From Calothrix sp. MO_192.B10 (lineage in GTDB: Bacteria > Cyanobacteriota > Cyanobacteriia > Cyanobacteriales > Nostocaceae), in contig JASJDS010000028.1 in the NCBI GenBank assembly GCA_030065055.1, positions 1-38,348 on the forward strand: DNA of 38,348 bases, given 5' to 3'. Shown piece after piece: positions 26,807 through 35,591 of this stretch. How positions within the stretch are numbered: position 1 is the stretch's first letter; every line of letters begins with the position of its first letter. The notes beneath the pieces were generated by a model that ran no database searches, was not told where the DNA came from, and worked only from the letters and a program-made list of their open reading frames with translations. The position numbers were made by a program, and so were the translations under genes.

Positions 26807-29800
26807 TTATTCAGAGTCTCCTACAATGGTAAATCCAGCCCAATAGTAAGGATGGGTATAAAGTTGCTCGTCAGCAGACATTTGCTTAATTTTATATAAT
26901 TCAGTTGCTAAATCTGCTTTCTGGCTCAACTCTTCTTTGCCTAAATCACTAAGTAAATCCTCATACCATCGTACCAACTCCCCGGCTGTGACTTCTCGTA
27001 ACCAGCCTGTAGCTGTTGCTAAAGCCTGAATGGGTGACTTACCTTGTTGTAAGTTGCGATAAAATTCCACAATTACTAAAGTACTGGCGGCTGATTCCAC
27101 AGTCCACAGGGGAGCGAGGACATAATTAACTCCCTGACTCAAAAAGCCGCTAGCTAACCCCACATACTCAATATTCAGAGTTTGGTTATTTCCAGAAATA
27201 AAGGTTTCATTCGCTGCCAAGCAGACTAATTTGTAACTAGCCAGGGAATGGTTGCAGATATCTACTAAGGTAAGTTTCTCATCTCCAGCCAGAAGTAATG
27301 CAGATTCATGGGGGTTAGTAAAATTGTTAATGCCATAGCCATTAAAATGCAAAATCTGGTGATGATTATCTAGGGCATTTTCTAACTGATTTTTAGTCGC
27401 CTCTCCAGTCACAATGGATGTACAATTGGCAAACATTTGGTTCACAGCTTCTGTTTGCAGTTTGCTAAACCGCAATGGTAGATAACCGTTACTATTGGGA
27501 TATTCGACACTCAGTAAAGATTGCTGACGGTTGATACTAAATGCTGTGGATTGACCTAATAATCCAATTTGAGTACTGGGTAAATAGGTAATTACGTAAT
27601 TGCCATGAAAAAGTTCGTGCAAGGGAAATCGATGCAAGTCTTGATGGGGAACTAAAATTAGCTGGTTTATATCTTGTAGTTCTTCTTCTATATTGGCAAT
27701 ATTGAGAATTTCCCGGAGATGTTCTAGGCGTTGCTCCATTAACAAGCGCCAAGAATGGGTGATTTGACTTTGTTTATCCTTAGCTGTTTGTCGATATTCC
27801 TGGTATTGCCAATCCCAATCTTGCACCCAATCTTCCAAGTCTACTAACCTTTGGACTACTTCTGGCAGGGGAAACTGATTATTTTCCCCTGGGTTGAGCA
27901 TGGGAGTAAAAATGTGAATGGGTTCTGGATAATTATGCTTCAACACAAATGTATGCATACCATAGGGACTTATATGCCAGTACACCATCGCCGTGGTGGA
28001 ATTGAGCAACTGTTGAATGGATTTATAAGTAGGTGAGTAAATCTCTTCATTCCAACCGTACAATTGCCAGGTTAAACAAGCATTCTTTCCCTGTTCGGCT
28101 ATTTCTAAGGCTGATACAAATTCCCCTGATTGGATGGATAAATCCACCGCCAATTGCCCCAAGCCAGCAACTTTTAAGGATAACTGCTTTTTGTCTGCTT
28201 CGGTAAACTGAGGATCTCCCAGTAAATATCCCCAAACATTCATCCCCTGTTCGTGTAATTCTTGTGCTTGGGGAATTTGACCCAAGCCCAGTAGTGCTAT
28301 AATCTGGGATTGCAAAACTTCTAGGTGCAGTTGGGGAAAGTCTTCTGCCGTAAGGATAGATAGGGCTAAATCGTATTCAGCTACCGCTTGCATCCAATAA
28401 TCCCGGTATGCCCCATCTCTTCTGCCTTGACTGTATAAAGCATTACCCATAGCTAAATGCAATCTTCCCCAAGGTTCGGGATGGGTGTCCTGATGGATAT
28501 GTTTCAACCCTTCCTCGTAGGTTGCCAATTTGCCGTAGTAACCCCTTTGATTGAGGGCAGGATTGCTATGGGCAATATCACTTTCAAAACTGAGGTGGGG
28601 GTCGCAATGGGAGGATTTTTCCACGGCATTAGCCCTACTCATCCAAGCTTCCCAATAATCTGGTTTGATTGCCAAGGCTCGATCATAGGAGGCGATCGCA
28701 CTTTCCAAGTGTCCTAAATAAAACAATGCCACTCCGCGATTATACCAGGCTAAATCAAAGTCGGGTTGGAAGTAAACCGCTTGTTCGTAGGAGGATACTG
28801 CTTCTGGGTAGCGTTGGAGGTTATCTAAGGCTACACCCCGGTTATACCAAGCTAGGTAGAAATCGGGTTTTAATTCTAGGGCTTTGTCCCAAGCGGCGAT
28901 GGCTGCTTCCAGGTTCCCCAATTGAATTAAAGCCACCCCTTGGTCGATCCACACATCGTGGAAATCTGGTTGGATTTCGCTGGCTCGTTGGTAAGCAGCG
29001 ATCGCTTCTTGCCACCGTGACAATTTATCCAGGGCTGTACCCTTAAAATACCAAGCTTCGTGGTTTTGGGGAGCAATGGCAATGGCTCTGTCAAAACTGG
29101 TAATTGCCTCTGACCATTGACCTAATTGATACAGGGAAATGCCCCGTTGTAACCAAGCCGAATCCGATTGGGGTGTAATTTCGATCGCCTGATTATAGCT
29201 AGCGATCGCTTCTTCCTGTTTGCCCAAACCAGATAAAATGATACCTCTTTGATACCAACCCAACCCATATTTAGGGTTAATTTCCAGGGCTGTTTCGCAA
29301 CTAATCAAGGCATCATTGTAGCGTCCCAAATTATACAATGCCATAGCGCGACCAGACCAGGCTTGGTAATGGTCTTGGTTCAGTTCCATTGCCCGTTCGT
29401 AGTAGGGGATGGCATCTTCAGAACGCCCTAACTGTACCAGAGCATCCCCTAATTTATACCAAGCTTCTTCGTAGGTAGGTAGGAGTTGTAATGCTTTGCC
29501 GTAGTTTTTAATTGCTGCTTGAGTTTCTCCCGCAGCTGCCAGTACCATGCCCTGATGACATAAGCTTTCTGGGTTTTGGGGTTCAATTTGTAACGCCTGA
29601 TCGTAACTGGCGATCGCTGATTGGTATTGTTTTAACTTCCGCAACACCCAACCCCTGTCTGCCCAAGCTTCTTGGTAATCTGGCTTCATGGCGATCGCTT
29701 GATCGAAGGCTGCCATTGCCTCTTCTAATCTTGACAAAGCAGCCAAAGTTATGCCTTGGTTATACCAACCCTTGGGAAAATCAGGCTTCAGAGCGATCGC

Positions 29801-31519
29801 CCGTTGATAAGATGTCAAAGCCGATTCATAATTACCGAGGTGAAATAGGGTCAAACCCGTGTTAAACCAATATTCATAGGCTTGGGGTTGAAGAGCGATC
29901 GCCCGTTCGTAGGATGACAGTGCAGCAGATAAGTTACCCTGCTTTGCTTGTTGCAGTCCTTGGAAAAACCAACTTTGAGCTGACTCCTCCATGCTTTGGG
30001 AGGTTTGTTGCCCTTCTACCTCCAGTGGTTCTACGGTTTGATTGTGTAACCCAGAAGACAGTTGTTGTACTAAGCTCGCACTCTGTTGCAACCGTACTAA
30101 TAATTCATCTAAGGTATGGGCTACGGGTTCTTGTAACTGATTTCCAGGGAGATTTTCACCCCATGCTGTTGTAGCTTGTTCTGCTGGGGTTTGTCTGACC
30201 TGAATGCCGTGATTTTCGTGGCTAGAATTTAGGGGTGTGGTGGGAGAGATTTCTATTTCCTCTGTTTGTTCCACCACTGATTCAGATGTAGGGATGGTTA
30301 CTGGGAAATCGGCAGCTTGTTCTCCCCAAAGTTGTGTGGTTGGGGGTGTAGATATATTTTCTCTGGTATCTGCTGCATATGAAGTTGGTTGTATGGGTTC
30401 TTGGATTTGGGAACCTGTAAAAACTTGTTCTTCAGTATCCGCAACTACTGCTGATGGTAGAGGTGGAGTTTCTAGGATATCCTCCTGATATTGCCACGGT
30501 TGGGGAATTGTGGTGAATTGGGAATCACCAGTCACCTGTGCTTCAGTATCCGCAACTGACTCTGACTCAACTTCTGCTGGTAGAGGTGGGGGTAAATCTG
30601 GCGGTGTAGATGGAGTTTCTGGGATATCCTCTTGGTATTGCCAGGGTTGGGGAATTGTGGTGAATTGGGAATCATCAAGAACCTGTGCTTCAGTATCCGC
30701 AACTGACTCTGACTCAACTTCTGCTGGTAGAGGTGGGGGTAAATCTAGGGGTGCAAATGGAGTTTCGAGGATATCCTCCTGATATTGCCAGGGTTGGGGA
30801 ATTGTGGTGAATTGGGAATCACCAGTCACCTGTGCTTCAGTATCCGCAACTGGCTCAGGTAGGGGTAAATCTGGCGGTGTAGATGAAATGTCTGGGATAT
30901 TATCTTGGTATGACCTTGGTTGTATGGGTTCAAGGAGCTGGTAATCTGTAGCTAATTCCCCTTGATTGTGGACAACTTGTCCTTCCCAACCTGGCTCTAG
31001 TTGATTTTCAACCTCAGTTTCATACCCAGCAAAATAATTGGGTGCTTGATACTCCAAAACTTGTTGTGGTGAATCCTGGGGAATATCATCCTCAGTCATT
31101 TGGAAGTCAGCAAACTCTTCTCCCAAATTCCGAGTCATCAACTGAATGCCGATTTCATAGGCAAGTTCGCTAATCTCCCCGATATCTAACTCACCCAAAT
31201 CTACCAATCGGGAAGCCAACTCACTATTAGGTGCAGGAGAAGCCAACAAGCGATCGCCAAAACCACTCAGCCATTCCAACCAGCGTTGATTATCTATCCG
31301 GTGTTCCATGCGTTGCAAATATTTCAACGCCCATTCTTGTCCCCGCGCTTGATATACACCTTCTAGTAACTGAGTAAATAAAAATTCTAGATCGGAATTA
31401 CTCAGTTCTGGTGGAGGAGCAAGTAATTTTTTCTCCGTAACATGGCGCGAAGCAATCCATTTGCCCCCAGATAACCACTTAAAAAAACGTTGAAGCCACT
31501 GCAATAGCTGCTTGAGCAT
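26807..31519 (-). CDS. Large TPR protein with degenerate CHAT domain (pseudoprotease)
   Basis: This is a 1570-residue protein. Residues 1 to about 25 form an amphipathic aromatic helix (MLKQLLQWLQRFFKWLSGG). Residues 38-165 are a helical domain shared with the 239-residue gene upstream. A Pro-rich linker follows with a 49-residue unit repeated three times. About 13 perfect 34-residue TPR units start near residue 515. The C-terminal region is a CHAT fold (GLASGFLSQGVNYVLAPLWT), but the catalytic histidine is Tyr (about residue 1395, HFNGYG) and the cysteine is Asn (about residue 1437, LAANET). It is thus probably a scaffold or sensor rather than a protease. The ATG at 31519 is preferred over a GTG three codons upstream because it aligns with the paralogue. 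Expression may depend on the paralogue's promoter, 385 bp away. Confidence 0.85.
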   Translation of the reverse strand: MLKQLLQWLQRFFKWLSGGKWIASRHVTEKKLLAPPPELSNSDLEFLFTQLLEGVYQARGQEWALKYLQRMEHRIDNQRWLEWLSGFGDRLLASPAPNSELASRLVDLGELDIGEISELAYEIGIQLMTRNLGEEFADFQMTEDDIPQDSPQQVLEYQAPNYFAGYETEVENQLEPGWEGQVVHNQGELATDYQLLEPIQPRSYQDNIPDISSTPPDLPLPEPVADTEAQVTGDSQFTTIPQPWQYQEDILETPFAPLDLPPPLPAEVESESVADTEAQVLDDSQFTTIPQPWQYQEDIPETPSTPPDLPPPLPAEVESESVADTEAQVTGDSQFTTIPQPWQYQEDILETPPLPSAVVADTEEQVFTGSQIQEPIQPTSYAADTRENISTPPTTQLWGEQAADFPVTIPTSESVVEQTEEIEISPTTPLNSSHENHGIQVRQTPAEQATTAWGENLPGNQLQEPVAHTLDELLVRLQQSASLVQQLSSGLHNQTVEPLEVEGQQTSQSMEESAQSWFFQGLQQAKQGNLSAALSSYERAIALQPQAYEYWFNTGLTLFHLGNYESALTSYQRAIALKPDFPKGWYNQGITLAALSRLEEAMAAFDQAIAMKPDYQEAWADRGWVLRKLKQYQSAIASYDQALQIEPQNPESLCHQGMVLAAAGETQAAIKNYGKALQLLPTYEEAWYKLGDALVQLGRSEDAIPYYERAMELNQDHYQAWSGRAMALYNLGRYNDALISCETALEINPKYGLGWYQRGIILSGLGKQEEAIASYNQAIEITPQSDSAWLQRGISLYQLGQWSEAITSFDRAIAIAPQNHEAWYFKGTALDKLSRWQEAIAAYQRASEIQPDFHDVWIDQGVALIQLGNLEAAIAAWDKALELKPDFYLAWYNRGVALDNLQRYPEAVSSYEQAVYFQPDFDLAWYNRGVALFYLGHLESAIASYDRALAIKPDYWEAWMSRANAVEKSSHCDPHLSFESDIAHSNPALNQRGYYGKLATYEEGLKHIHQDTHPEPWGRLHLAMGNALYSQGRRDGAYRDYWMQAVAEYDLALSILTAEDFPQLHLEVLQSQIIALLGLGQIPQAQELHEQGMNVWGYLLGDPQFTEADKKQLSLKVAGLGQLAVDLSIQSGEFVSALEIAEQGKNACLTWQLYGWNEEIYSPTYKSIQQLLNSTTAMVYWHISPYGMHTFVLKHNYPEPIHIFTPMLNPGENNQFPLPEVVQRLVDLEDWVQDWDWQYQEYRQTAKDKQSQITHSWRLLMEQRLEHLREILNIANIEEELQDINQLILVPHQDLHRFPLHELFHGNYVITYLPSTQIGLLGQSTAFSINRQQSLLSVEYPNSNGYLPLRFSKLQTEAVNQMFANCTSIVTGEATKNQLENALDNHHQILHFNGYGINNFTNPHESALLLAGDEKLTLVDICNHSLASYKLVCLAANETFISGNNQTLNIEYVGLASGFLSQGVNYVLAPLWTVESAASTLVIVEFYRNLQQGKSPIQALATATGWLREVTAGELVRWYEDLLSDLGKEELSQKADLATELYKIKQMSADEQLYTHPYYWAGFTIVGDSE
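30480..30920 (-). repeat. 147-bp (49-codon) tandem repeats in the TPR gene
   Basis: Three in-frame copies have an exact 147-bp period, for example ATTGCC at 30490, 30637 and 30784. They encode FTTIPQPWQYQEDI, then PPDLPPPLPAEVESESVADT. High identity between copies points to recent expansion, and the number may vary among strains. Confidence 0.85.
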
Positions 31520-31904
31520 CTGCTGCACTTTGGGATATTTTCCTAGATTTTTGTGATGCTCCTCCAGGGAGCCACCTAACGGTGATGGTACAAAACATCC
31601 GCCTGACGGCGATCGCTATGTATCAAAAATAATGCCAAACTAGTTAGATAACTAGGGCGATGGCGTTTTGGTTAGATAATTCCTAACCCATTGATTTAAC
31701 CAGTCCGATGACAATTTGACAACAGGTTTGACATACTCCCACCGTCAAGCTACGCTGTGACGGGGGATTCTTAAACTCGCATATAGTGAGCTATATTTCT
31801 ACTTACTTAACTCGTATCCCTATATATTAAAGATTACACCACCTATTGCCCATATTCCTTCATTAAGAATATGTTAAGGAGAAGACCTATTTTTTGCCAC
31901 TCCC
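31520..31904. other. Gap with isolated IS200/IS605-like end
   Basis: No gene is seen. The segment at about 31729-31775 (TTTGACATACTCCCACCGTC...) forms a near-perfect hairpin: CCC-A-CCGTCA at 31738-31747 pairs with TGACGG-GGG at 31758-31766. This looks like the terminal hairpin of cyanobacterial IS200/IS605-family elements as I remember them. No transposase or TnpB gene is attached. The flanks are AT-rich. Confidence 0.5.
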
Positions 31905-32624
31905 TTATTCATCCGTGTTTGATTGATTTTCCTCATTAAATTGATTAATCAGTCCTTGAATAATCCTTTCTGGGTCTTCCGTATCTAAACCTAGTTGTTG
32001 GGCAATTTGCTGGCATAAATTCCGATCCTGTTGCAACATGGAAAACAATTCATCTAAAGTAACAGTTTGATATTCCCCTTCTGGGAGGTTATCATGTTCG
32101 TCTTCCCCGGTAGTAATTACGGGATTAGAGGACGTATTTTGTGTAAAGACACTTTCGTCGCCCAATTCAAAATCACCTGAGAATGGGGACGGTGCCGCAT
32201 CTGGTCCTTCATATTCAAAAATGGGTTCCTTTTGGTTGCGGGTTAACAAATCCATACCAATATCGTGGGCATAGTCTCCCACATCGCCAACCTCTAGCTC
32301 GCCTAATTTCACCATCCGAGCAGCTAATTCATTGTTAGGGGTAGAAGATGCCATTAACCTCTCCCCAAAGCCATCTAACCACTGTAACCACCGTTCCTGG
32401 TCAACCCGATGTTCGAGATTTTGCAACCACTTCAGTGCCCAAGCTTGTCCTCTTTCTTGATGTACTCCCTCCAACAGTTCGGTAAATAGAAACTCTAAAT
32501 CCGTATCGCTGAGGGATGGAGGAGGTTGCGATTGGATATTAGCTTCTATCTGGGATACTTTTTGTTGTTTACCAAACAAGCGTTGGAAAAAATTTTTAAT
32601 CCATTGAATCAACCGCTTGAGCAT
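31905..32624 (-). CDS. Short paralogue of the TPR protein N-terminal domain
   Basis: This 239-residue protein begins with the same amphipathic aromatic helix (MLKRLIQWIKNFFQRLFG) as the 1570-residue protein downstream. The following domain is clearly homologous (DLEFLFTELLEGVHQERGQA; paralogue DLEFLFTQLLEGVYQARGQE). The acidic linker is short, and the C-terminus holds TLDELFSMLQQDRNLCQQIA, which matches TLDELLVRLQQSASLVQQL of the paralogue. It lacks TPR and CHAT. It lies on the same strand 385 bp upstream, so the two probably work together, perhaps as dimer partners at a membrane through the amphipathic helix. I do not know the function of the shared domain. Confidence 0.75.
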   Translation of the reverse strand: MLKRLIQWIKNFFQRLFGKQQKVSQIEANIQSQPPPSLSDTDLEFLFTELLEGVHQERGQAWALKWLQNLEHRVDQERWLQWLDGFGERLMASSTPNNELAARMVKLGELEVGDVGDYAHDIGMDLLTRNQKEPIFEYEGPDAAPSPFSGDFELGDESVFTQNTSSNPVITTGEDEHDNLPEGEYQTVTLDELFSMLQQDRNLCQQIAQQLGLDTEDPERIIQGLINQFNEENQSNTDE

Positions 32625-32716
32625 TTACCGCACCATGAGTATTTCTGAGATTACCCTAAAGATTTTAGCGATCTCTGGTGACAAGAGGCTCATGTCGTCA
32701 TATTACTTACTGTTGC

Positions 32717-32860
32717 AGGAGTGGGGGAGTGTGGGGAGGGAAGGAGTGAAGGAGGGAAGGAGTGAAGGAGGGAAGGAGTGAAGGAGGGAAGGAGTGAAGG
32801 AGGGAAGGAGGGAAGGAGGGAAGGAGTGAAGGAGGGAAGGAGTGAAGGAGTGAAGGAGTG
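32717..32860. repeat. Polypurine 8-bp tandem repeat (GGAGTGAA/GGAGGGAA)
   Basis: About 140 bp consist almost only of G and A on the plus strand, with 8-bp units GGAGTGAA and GGAGGGAA alternating. Such homopurine runs with mirror symmetry can adopt triplex (H-DNA) structures. It lies between the divergent 239-residue gene and dnaX. A (CTAACAA)n heptamer run at 32871-32913 follows, in the 414-bp gap that has no gene. Confidence 0.8.
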
Positions 32861-33038
32861 ATTAATTAAACTAACAACTAACAACTAACAACTAACAACT
32901 AACAACTAACAACCATCAACTGGAGTTGCAATATAAAATAATTGCATCCCGAACTTAAATCTTGTGCTACAGTTCCATTTTGCAAAGACATTGACTTTTG
33001 ACTTTTGACTGACGCTCAGCGGTTGACATTTCCCAGCC

Positions 33039-35591
33039 ATGTCTTATGAACCCCTACACCACAAGTATCGCCCCCAGAGTTTTGCTGAACTAGTAGGACA
33101 AGAGGCGATCGCTACTACCCTGACTAATGCCATTAGCACAGGCAGAATTGCTCCTGCCTACTTGTTTACTGGCCCTAGAGGTACGGGGAAAACTTCTAGT
33201 GCCCGGATTCTTGCCAAATCCCTCAATTGTTTGAGTAGCAACCGCCCCACCCCCGAACCCTGTGGTAAATGTGATGTATGTGTGGGTATTACTAAAAGCT
33301 CTACCCTGGATGTAATTGAAATTGATGCTGCTAGCAATACTGGGGTTGATAATATTCGGGAGGTGATAGAAAAGTCCCAGTTTGCCCCGGTACAGTGCCG
33401 CTACAAGGTTTATGTGATTGACGAGTGTTTAACTGGGGATTCTCTGGTTTTAACCAGTGAAGGCTCAGTTCGGATTGACGATCCCAAAATTAAAGGGAAA
33501 AAAGTTCTTAGTTATAACGACACTACAGGAAACTGGGAATACAAAAAAGTTGTTCGTCACTTAGATCGGGGAACAAAACAAACCTTAATAATTAAGACAA
33601 CTAACCGTGAAATTCGATGTACGGGCAATCATTTAATTAGGACTGATACAGGGTGGATACCAGCCAGAGACGTAAAAGAAGGAACGAGGATACTATCTCC
33701 TGTGAATGTGGATGTGGAACCCTCATTTACAAATTTGGCACAGATGGACGATGTCGAATTCATAAAGCAGTCGAATACTTCTACATTGGTATGTCAGCAG
33801 AAACTGCTAGAAAATGGTTGGCAAATCTCCGAAAATACTCAATTTCCTCAATGGATTACAAATTTAGAGATAGTTAAATTGGTAGAAACAGGAGCAGTTG
33901 AACCTGTTTACGATATAGAAGTTGAAGATAATCATAACTTTGTTGCCAATGGGCTTTGCCTGCATAATTGCCATATGCTCAGTACCGCAGCATTCAATGC
34001 CCTCCTCAAAACCCTAGAAGAACCACCCCAGCACGTCGTATTTGTCTTAGCCACCACCGATCCCCAAAGAGTCCTACCCACCATAATTTCCCGTTGTCAG
34101 CGATTTGACTTTCGCCGCATTGCTCTTCAAGATATGGTAGGTCATTTAAGTAATATTGCTGTTCAAGAAAGTATTAATATTTCCACTGAAGCCATTACCT
34201 TGGTAGCTCAAACTGCCCAGGGAGGACTGCGGGATGCAGAAAGTCTTTTGGATCAGTTGAGTTTACTTTCTGGTGAAGTTACGCCAGATAAGGTTTGGGA
34301 TTTAGTTGGTTCCGTGGGAGAACGGGACTTACTTGCTTTATTGGATGCGATCGCTACTGACAATCCCGAAGCAGTTTTAGATACCATCCGACAAATTTTA
34401 GACCGGGGACGGGAACCCCTAATTATCCTGCAAAATCTCGCCGCTTTCTACCGAGATTTACTGATTGCTCAAGCTGCACCCAATCGCCAGGATTTAATTG
34501 CTTGTACCGAAGAAACATGGCGATCGCTTGTTAATTTTGCCCAGCAATTAGATACTAGTACAATCTTGTTAGGACAGGAACATCTACGCACCGCCGAAGT
34601 TCAAATCAAAAACACTACCCAACCTCGTTTGTGGCTAGAGGTAACGTTATTAGGATTATTACCTTCCGCCCACACAAGCACACCACAACCTCAAACCAGA
34701 GTTATTACCAATAGAACGACTCAACCACCAGTAAACAAAACAAATCCTTCAACTCCCCCCACTCCCCAAACTTCCCCCACTCCCCAAACTCCCCAAACTC
34801 CCCAAACTCCCCACACTTCCCCACTCTCCCACTCCCCCACTCCCCAAACTCCCCACACTTCCCCACTCTCCCACTCCCCCACTCCCCCACTCCCCCACTC
34901 CCCTACTCCCCCACTCTCCCACTCTCCCCAAACTCCCCAGCAATCCTTAGATGAAATCTGGAATCAAGTTCTGGGAAATTTATCCATACCTGCTCAAGCT
35001 TTACTCAAACAACATGGGTATTTATTAAGTATCGACAAGGACGCAGCAGTTGTTGGAGTACCCCCAAAACTGGTAAAACTAGCTCAGGGGAAATTGACTG
35101 ATGTGGAACGAGCATTTTCCCAAATGTATCCACAGAAATTAAAAGTCAACTTAGTTGCTCATCAACCCCAGAATAATCAAACTCAAACTAATCATGTTTC
35201 TGAGAACACAGAAGTACCTCAAAATGCCTCAGTTCCAACACCAAAACCGCAACCAGTCACCATTCCTCAAACACCAGAACCAGTAGTAGCGAAAGAGCCT
35301 GTTGCAGAAATACGTCAACCAGTTGCAACTTCACCCATCAGTAATGGCTTAGTTACAAAAAAGACTAGTGAGCCAGCCCCAGCTCCAGAACCTCCCCCCA
35401 TCCAAAACCCCCTTACATCTCCCGGAGAAAATCGTCATTGGGAGCCAGATGAAGTAACAGTCGCGGCTCAACGCTTGGCACAATTCTTTGATGGAGAAGT
35501 AGTTAGTTTTACTGATGATTTTAGTGAATCTACTGATAATATGGCTACATCGGATTTAGCAGAAGGAATGATCGAAGATGATGATTTTTAG
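33039..35591 (+). CDS. dnaX: DNA polymerase III subunit tau/gamma with intein
   Basis: This is the clamp-loader ATPase precursor, 850 residues including a 181-residue intein (about 669 after splicing). The N-terminus (YRPQSFAELVGQEAIATTL) and the Walker A loop (GPRGTGKTSSAR) are typical. Zinc cysteines follow in CLSSNRPTPEPCGKCDVC. Walker B is YVIDE, and the intein sits directly after it, before the conserved CHMLSTAAFNALLKTLEEPP. Sensor 1 follows (FVLATTDPQ, ISRCQRFDFRR). The C-terminal half carries a low-complexity Pro/Thr/Ser tract from about residue 570 to 635, then a tau-like helical region and a charged end. No frameshift-type slippery site was identified. The gene is single and monocistronic, as far as the gaps show. 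Confidence 0.95.
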   Translation: MSYEPLHHKYRPQSFAELVGQEAIATTLTNAISTGRIAPAYLFTGPRGTGKTSSARILAKSLNCLSSNRPTPEPCGKCDVCVGITKSSTLDVIEIDAASNTGVDNIREVIEKSQFAPVQCRYKVYVIDECLTGDSLVLTSEGSVRIDDPKIKGKKVLSYNDTTGNWEYKKVVRHLDRGTKQTLIIKTTNREIRCTGNHLIRTDTGWIPARDVKEGTRILSPVNVDVEPSFTNLAQMDDVEFIKQSNTSTLVCQQKLLENGWQISENTQFPQWITNLEIVKLVETGAVEPVYDIEVEDNHNFVANGLCLHNCHMLSTAAFNALLKTLEEPPQHVVFVLATTDPQRVLPTIISRCQRFDFRRIALQDMVGHLSNIAVQESINISTEAITLVAQTAQGGLRDAESLLDQLSLLSGEVTPDKVWDLVGSVGERDLLALLDAIATDNPEAVLDTIRQILDRGREPLIILQNLAAFYRDLLIAQAAPNRQDLIACTEETWRSLVNFAQQLDTSTILLGQEHLRTAEVQIKNTTQPRLWLEVTLLGLLPSAHTSTPQPQTRVITNRTTQPPVNKTNPSTPPTPQTSPTPQTPQTPQTPHTSPLSHSPTPQTPHTSPLSHSPTPPLPHSPTPPLSHSPQTPQQSLDEIWNQVLGNLSIPAQALLKQHGYLLSIDKDAAVVGVPPKLVKLAQGKLTDVERAFSQMYPQKLKVNLVAHQPQNNQTQTNHVSENTEVPQNASVPTPKPQPVTIPQTPEPVVAKEPVAEIRQPVATSPISNGLVTKKTSEPAPAPEPPPIQNPLTSPGENRHWEPDEVTVAAQRLAQFFDGEVVSFTDDFSESTDNMATSDLAEGMIEDDDF
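33426..33968 (+). other. DnaX intein (181 residues)
   Basis: In-frame intein inserted between Glu129 and the extein Cys of the Walker B segment. Block A starts with Cys130 (CLTGDSLVLTSEGS). Block B has TGNHLIRT with the TxxH histidine. Block F is VEPVYDIEVEDNHNFVANG and block G is LCLHN, so penultimate His, terminal Asn and the +1 Cys are all present. Splicing residues look intact. The linker between about 33710 and 33880 has no recognisable endonuclease in frame, so it is a mini-intein. DnaX inteins are known from cyanobacteria such as Synechocystis. Confidence 0.92.
34745..34940 (+). repeat. Pyrimidine-rich low-complexity tract in dnaX
   Basis: Repeats of CCCCACTCCC and CCCCAAACTC type code for TPQTPQTPHTSPLSHSPTP-like segments. 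They form a flexible linker between the ATPase half and the C-terminal domain, likely variable in length. Confidence 0.8.

Noticed and set aside
28457-30782. Plus-strand open frames across the TPR gene
   Set aside because: They mirror the repeated TPR and Pro-rich codons of the minus-strand gene; no independent coding signal.
33653-33877. The second-frame ORF in dnaX as an expressed gene
   Set aside because: It has only a GTG within intein block B sequence and no ribosome site; treated as a relic instead.
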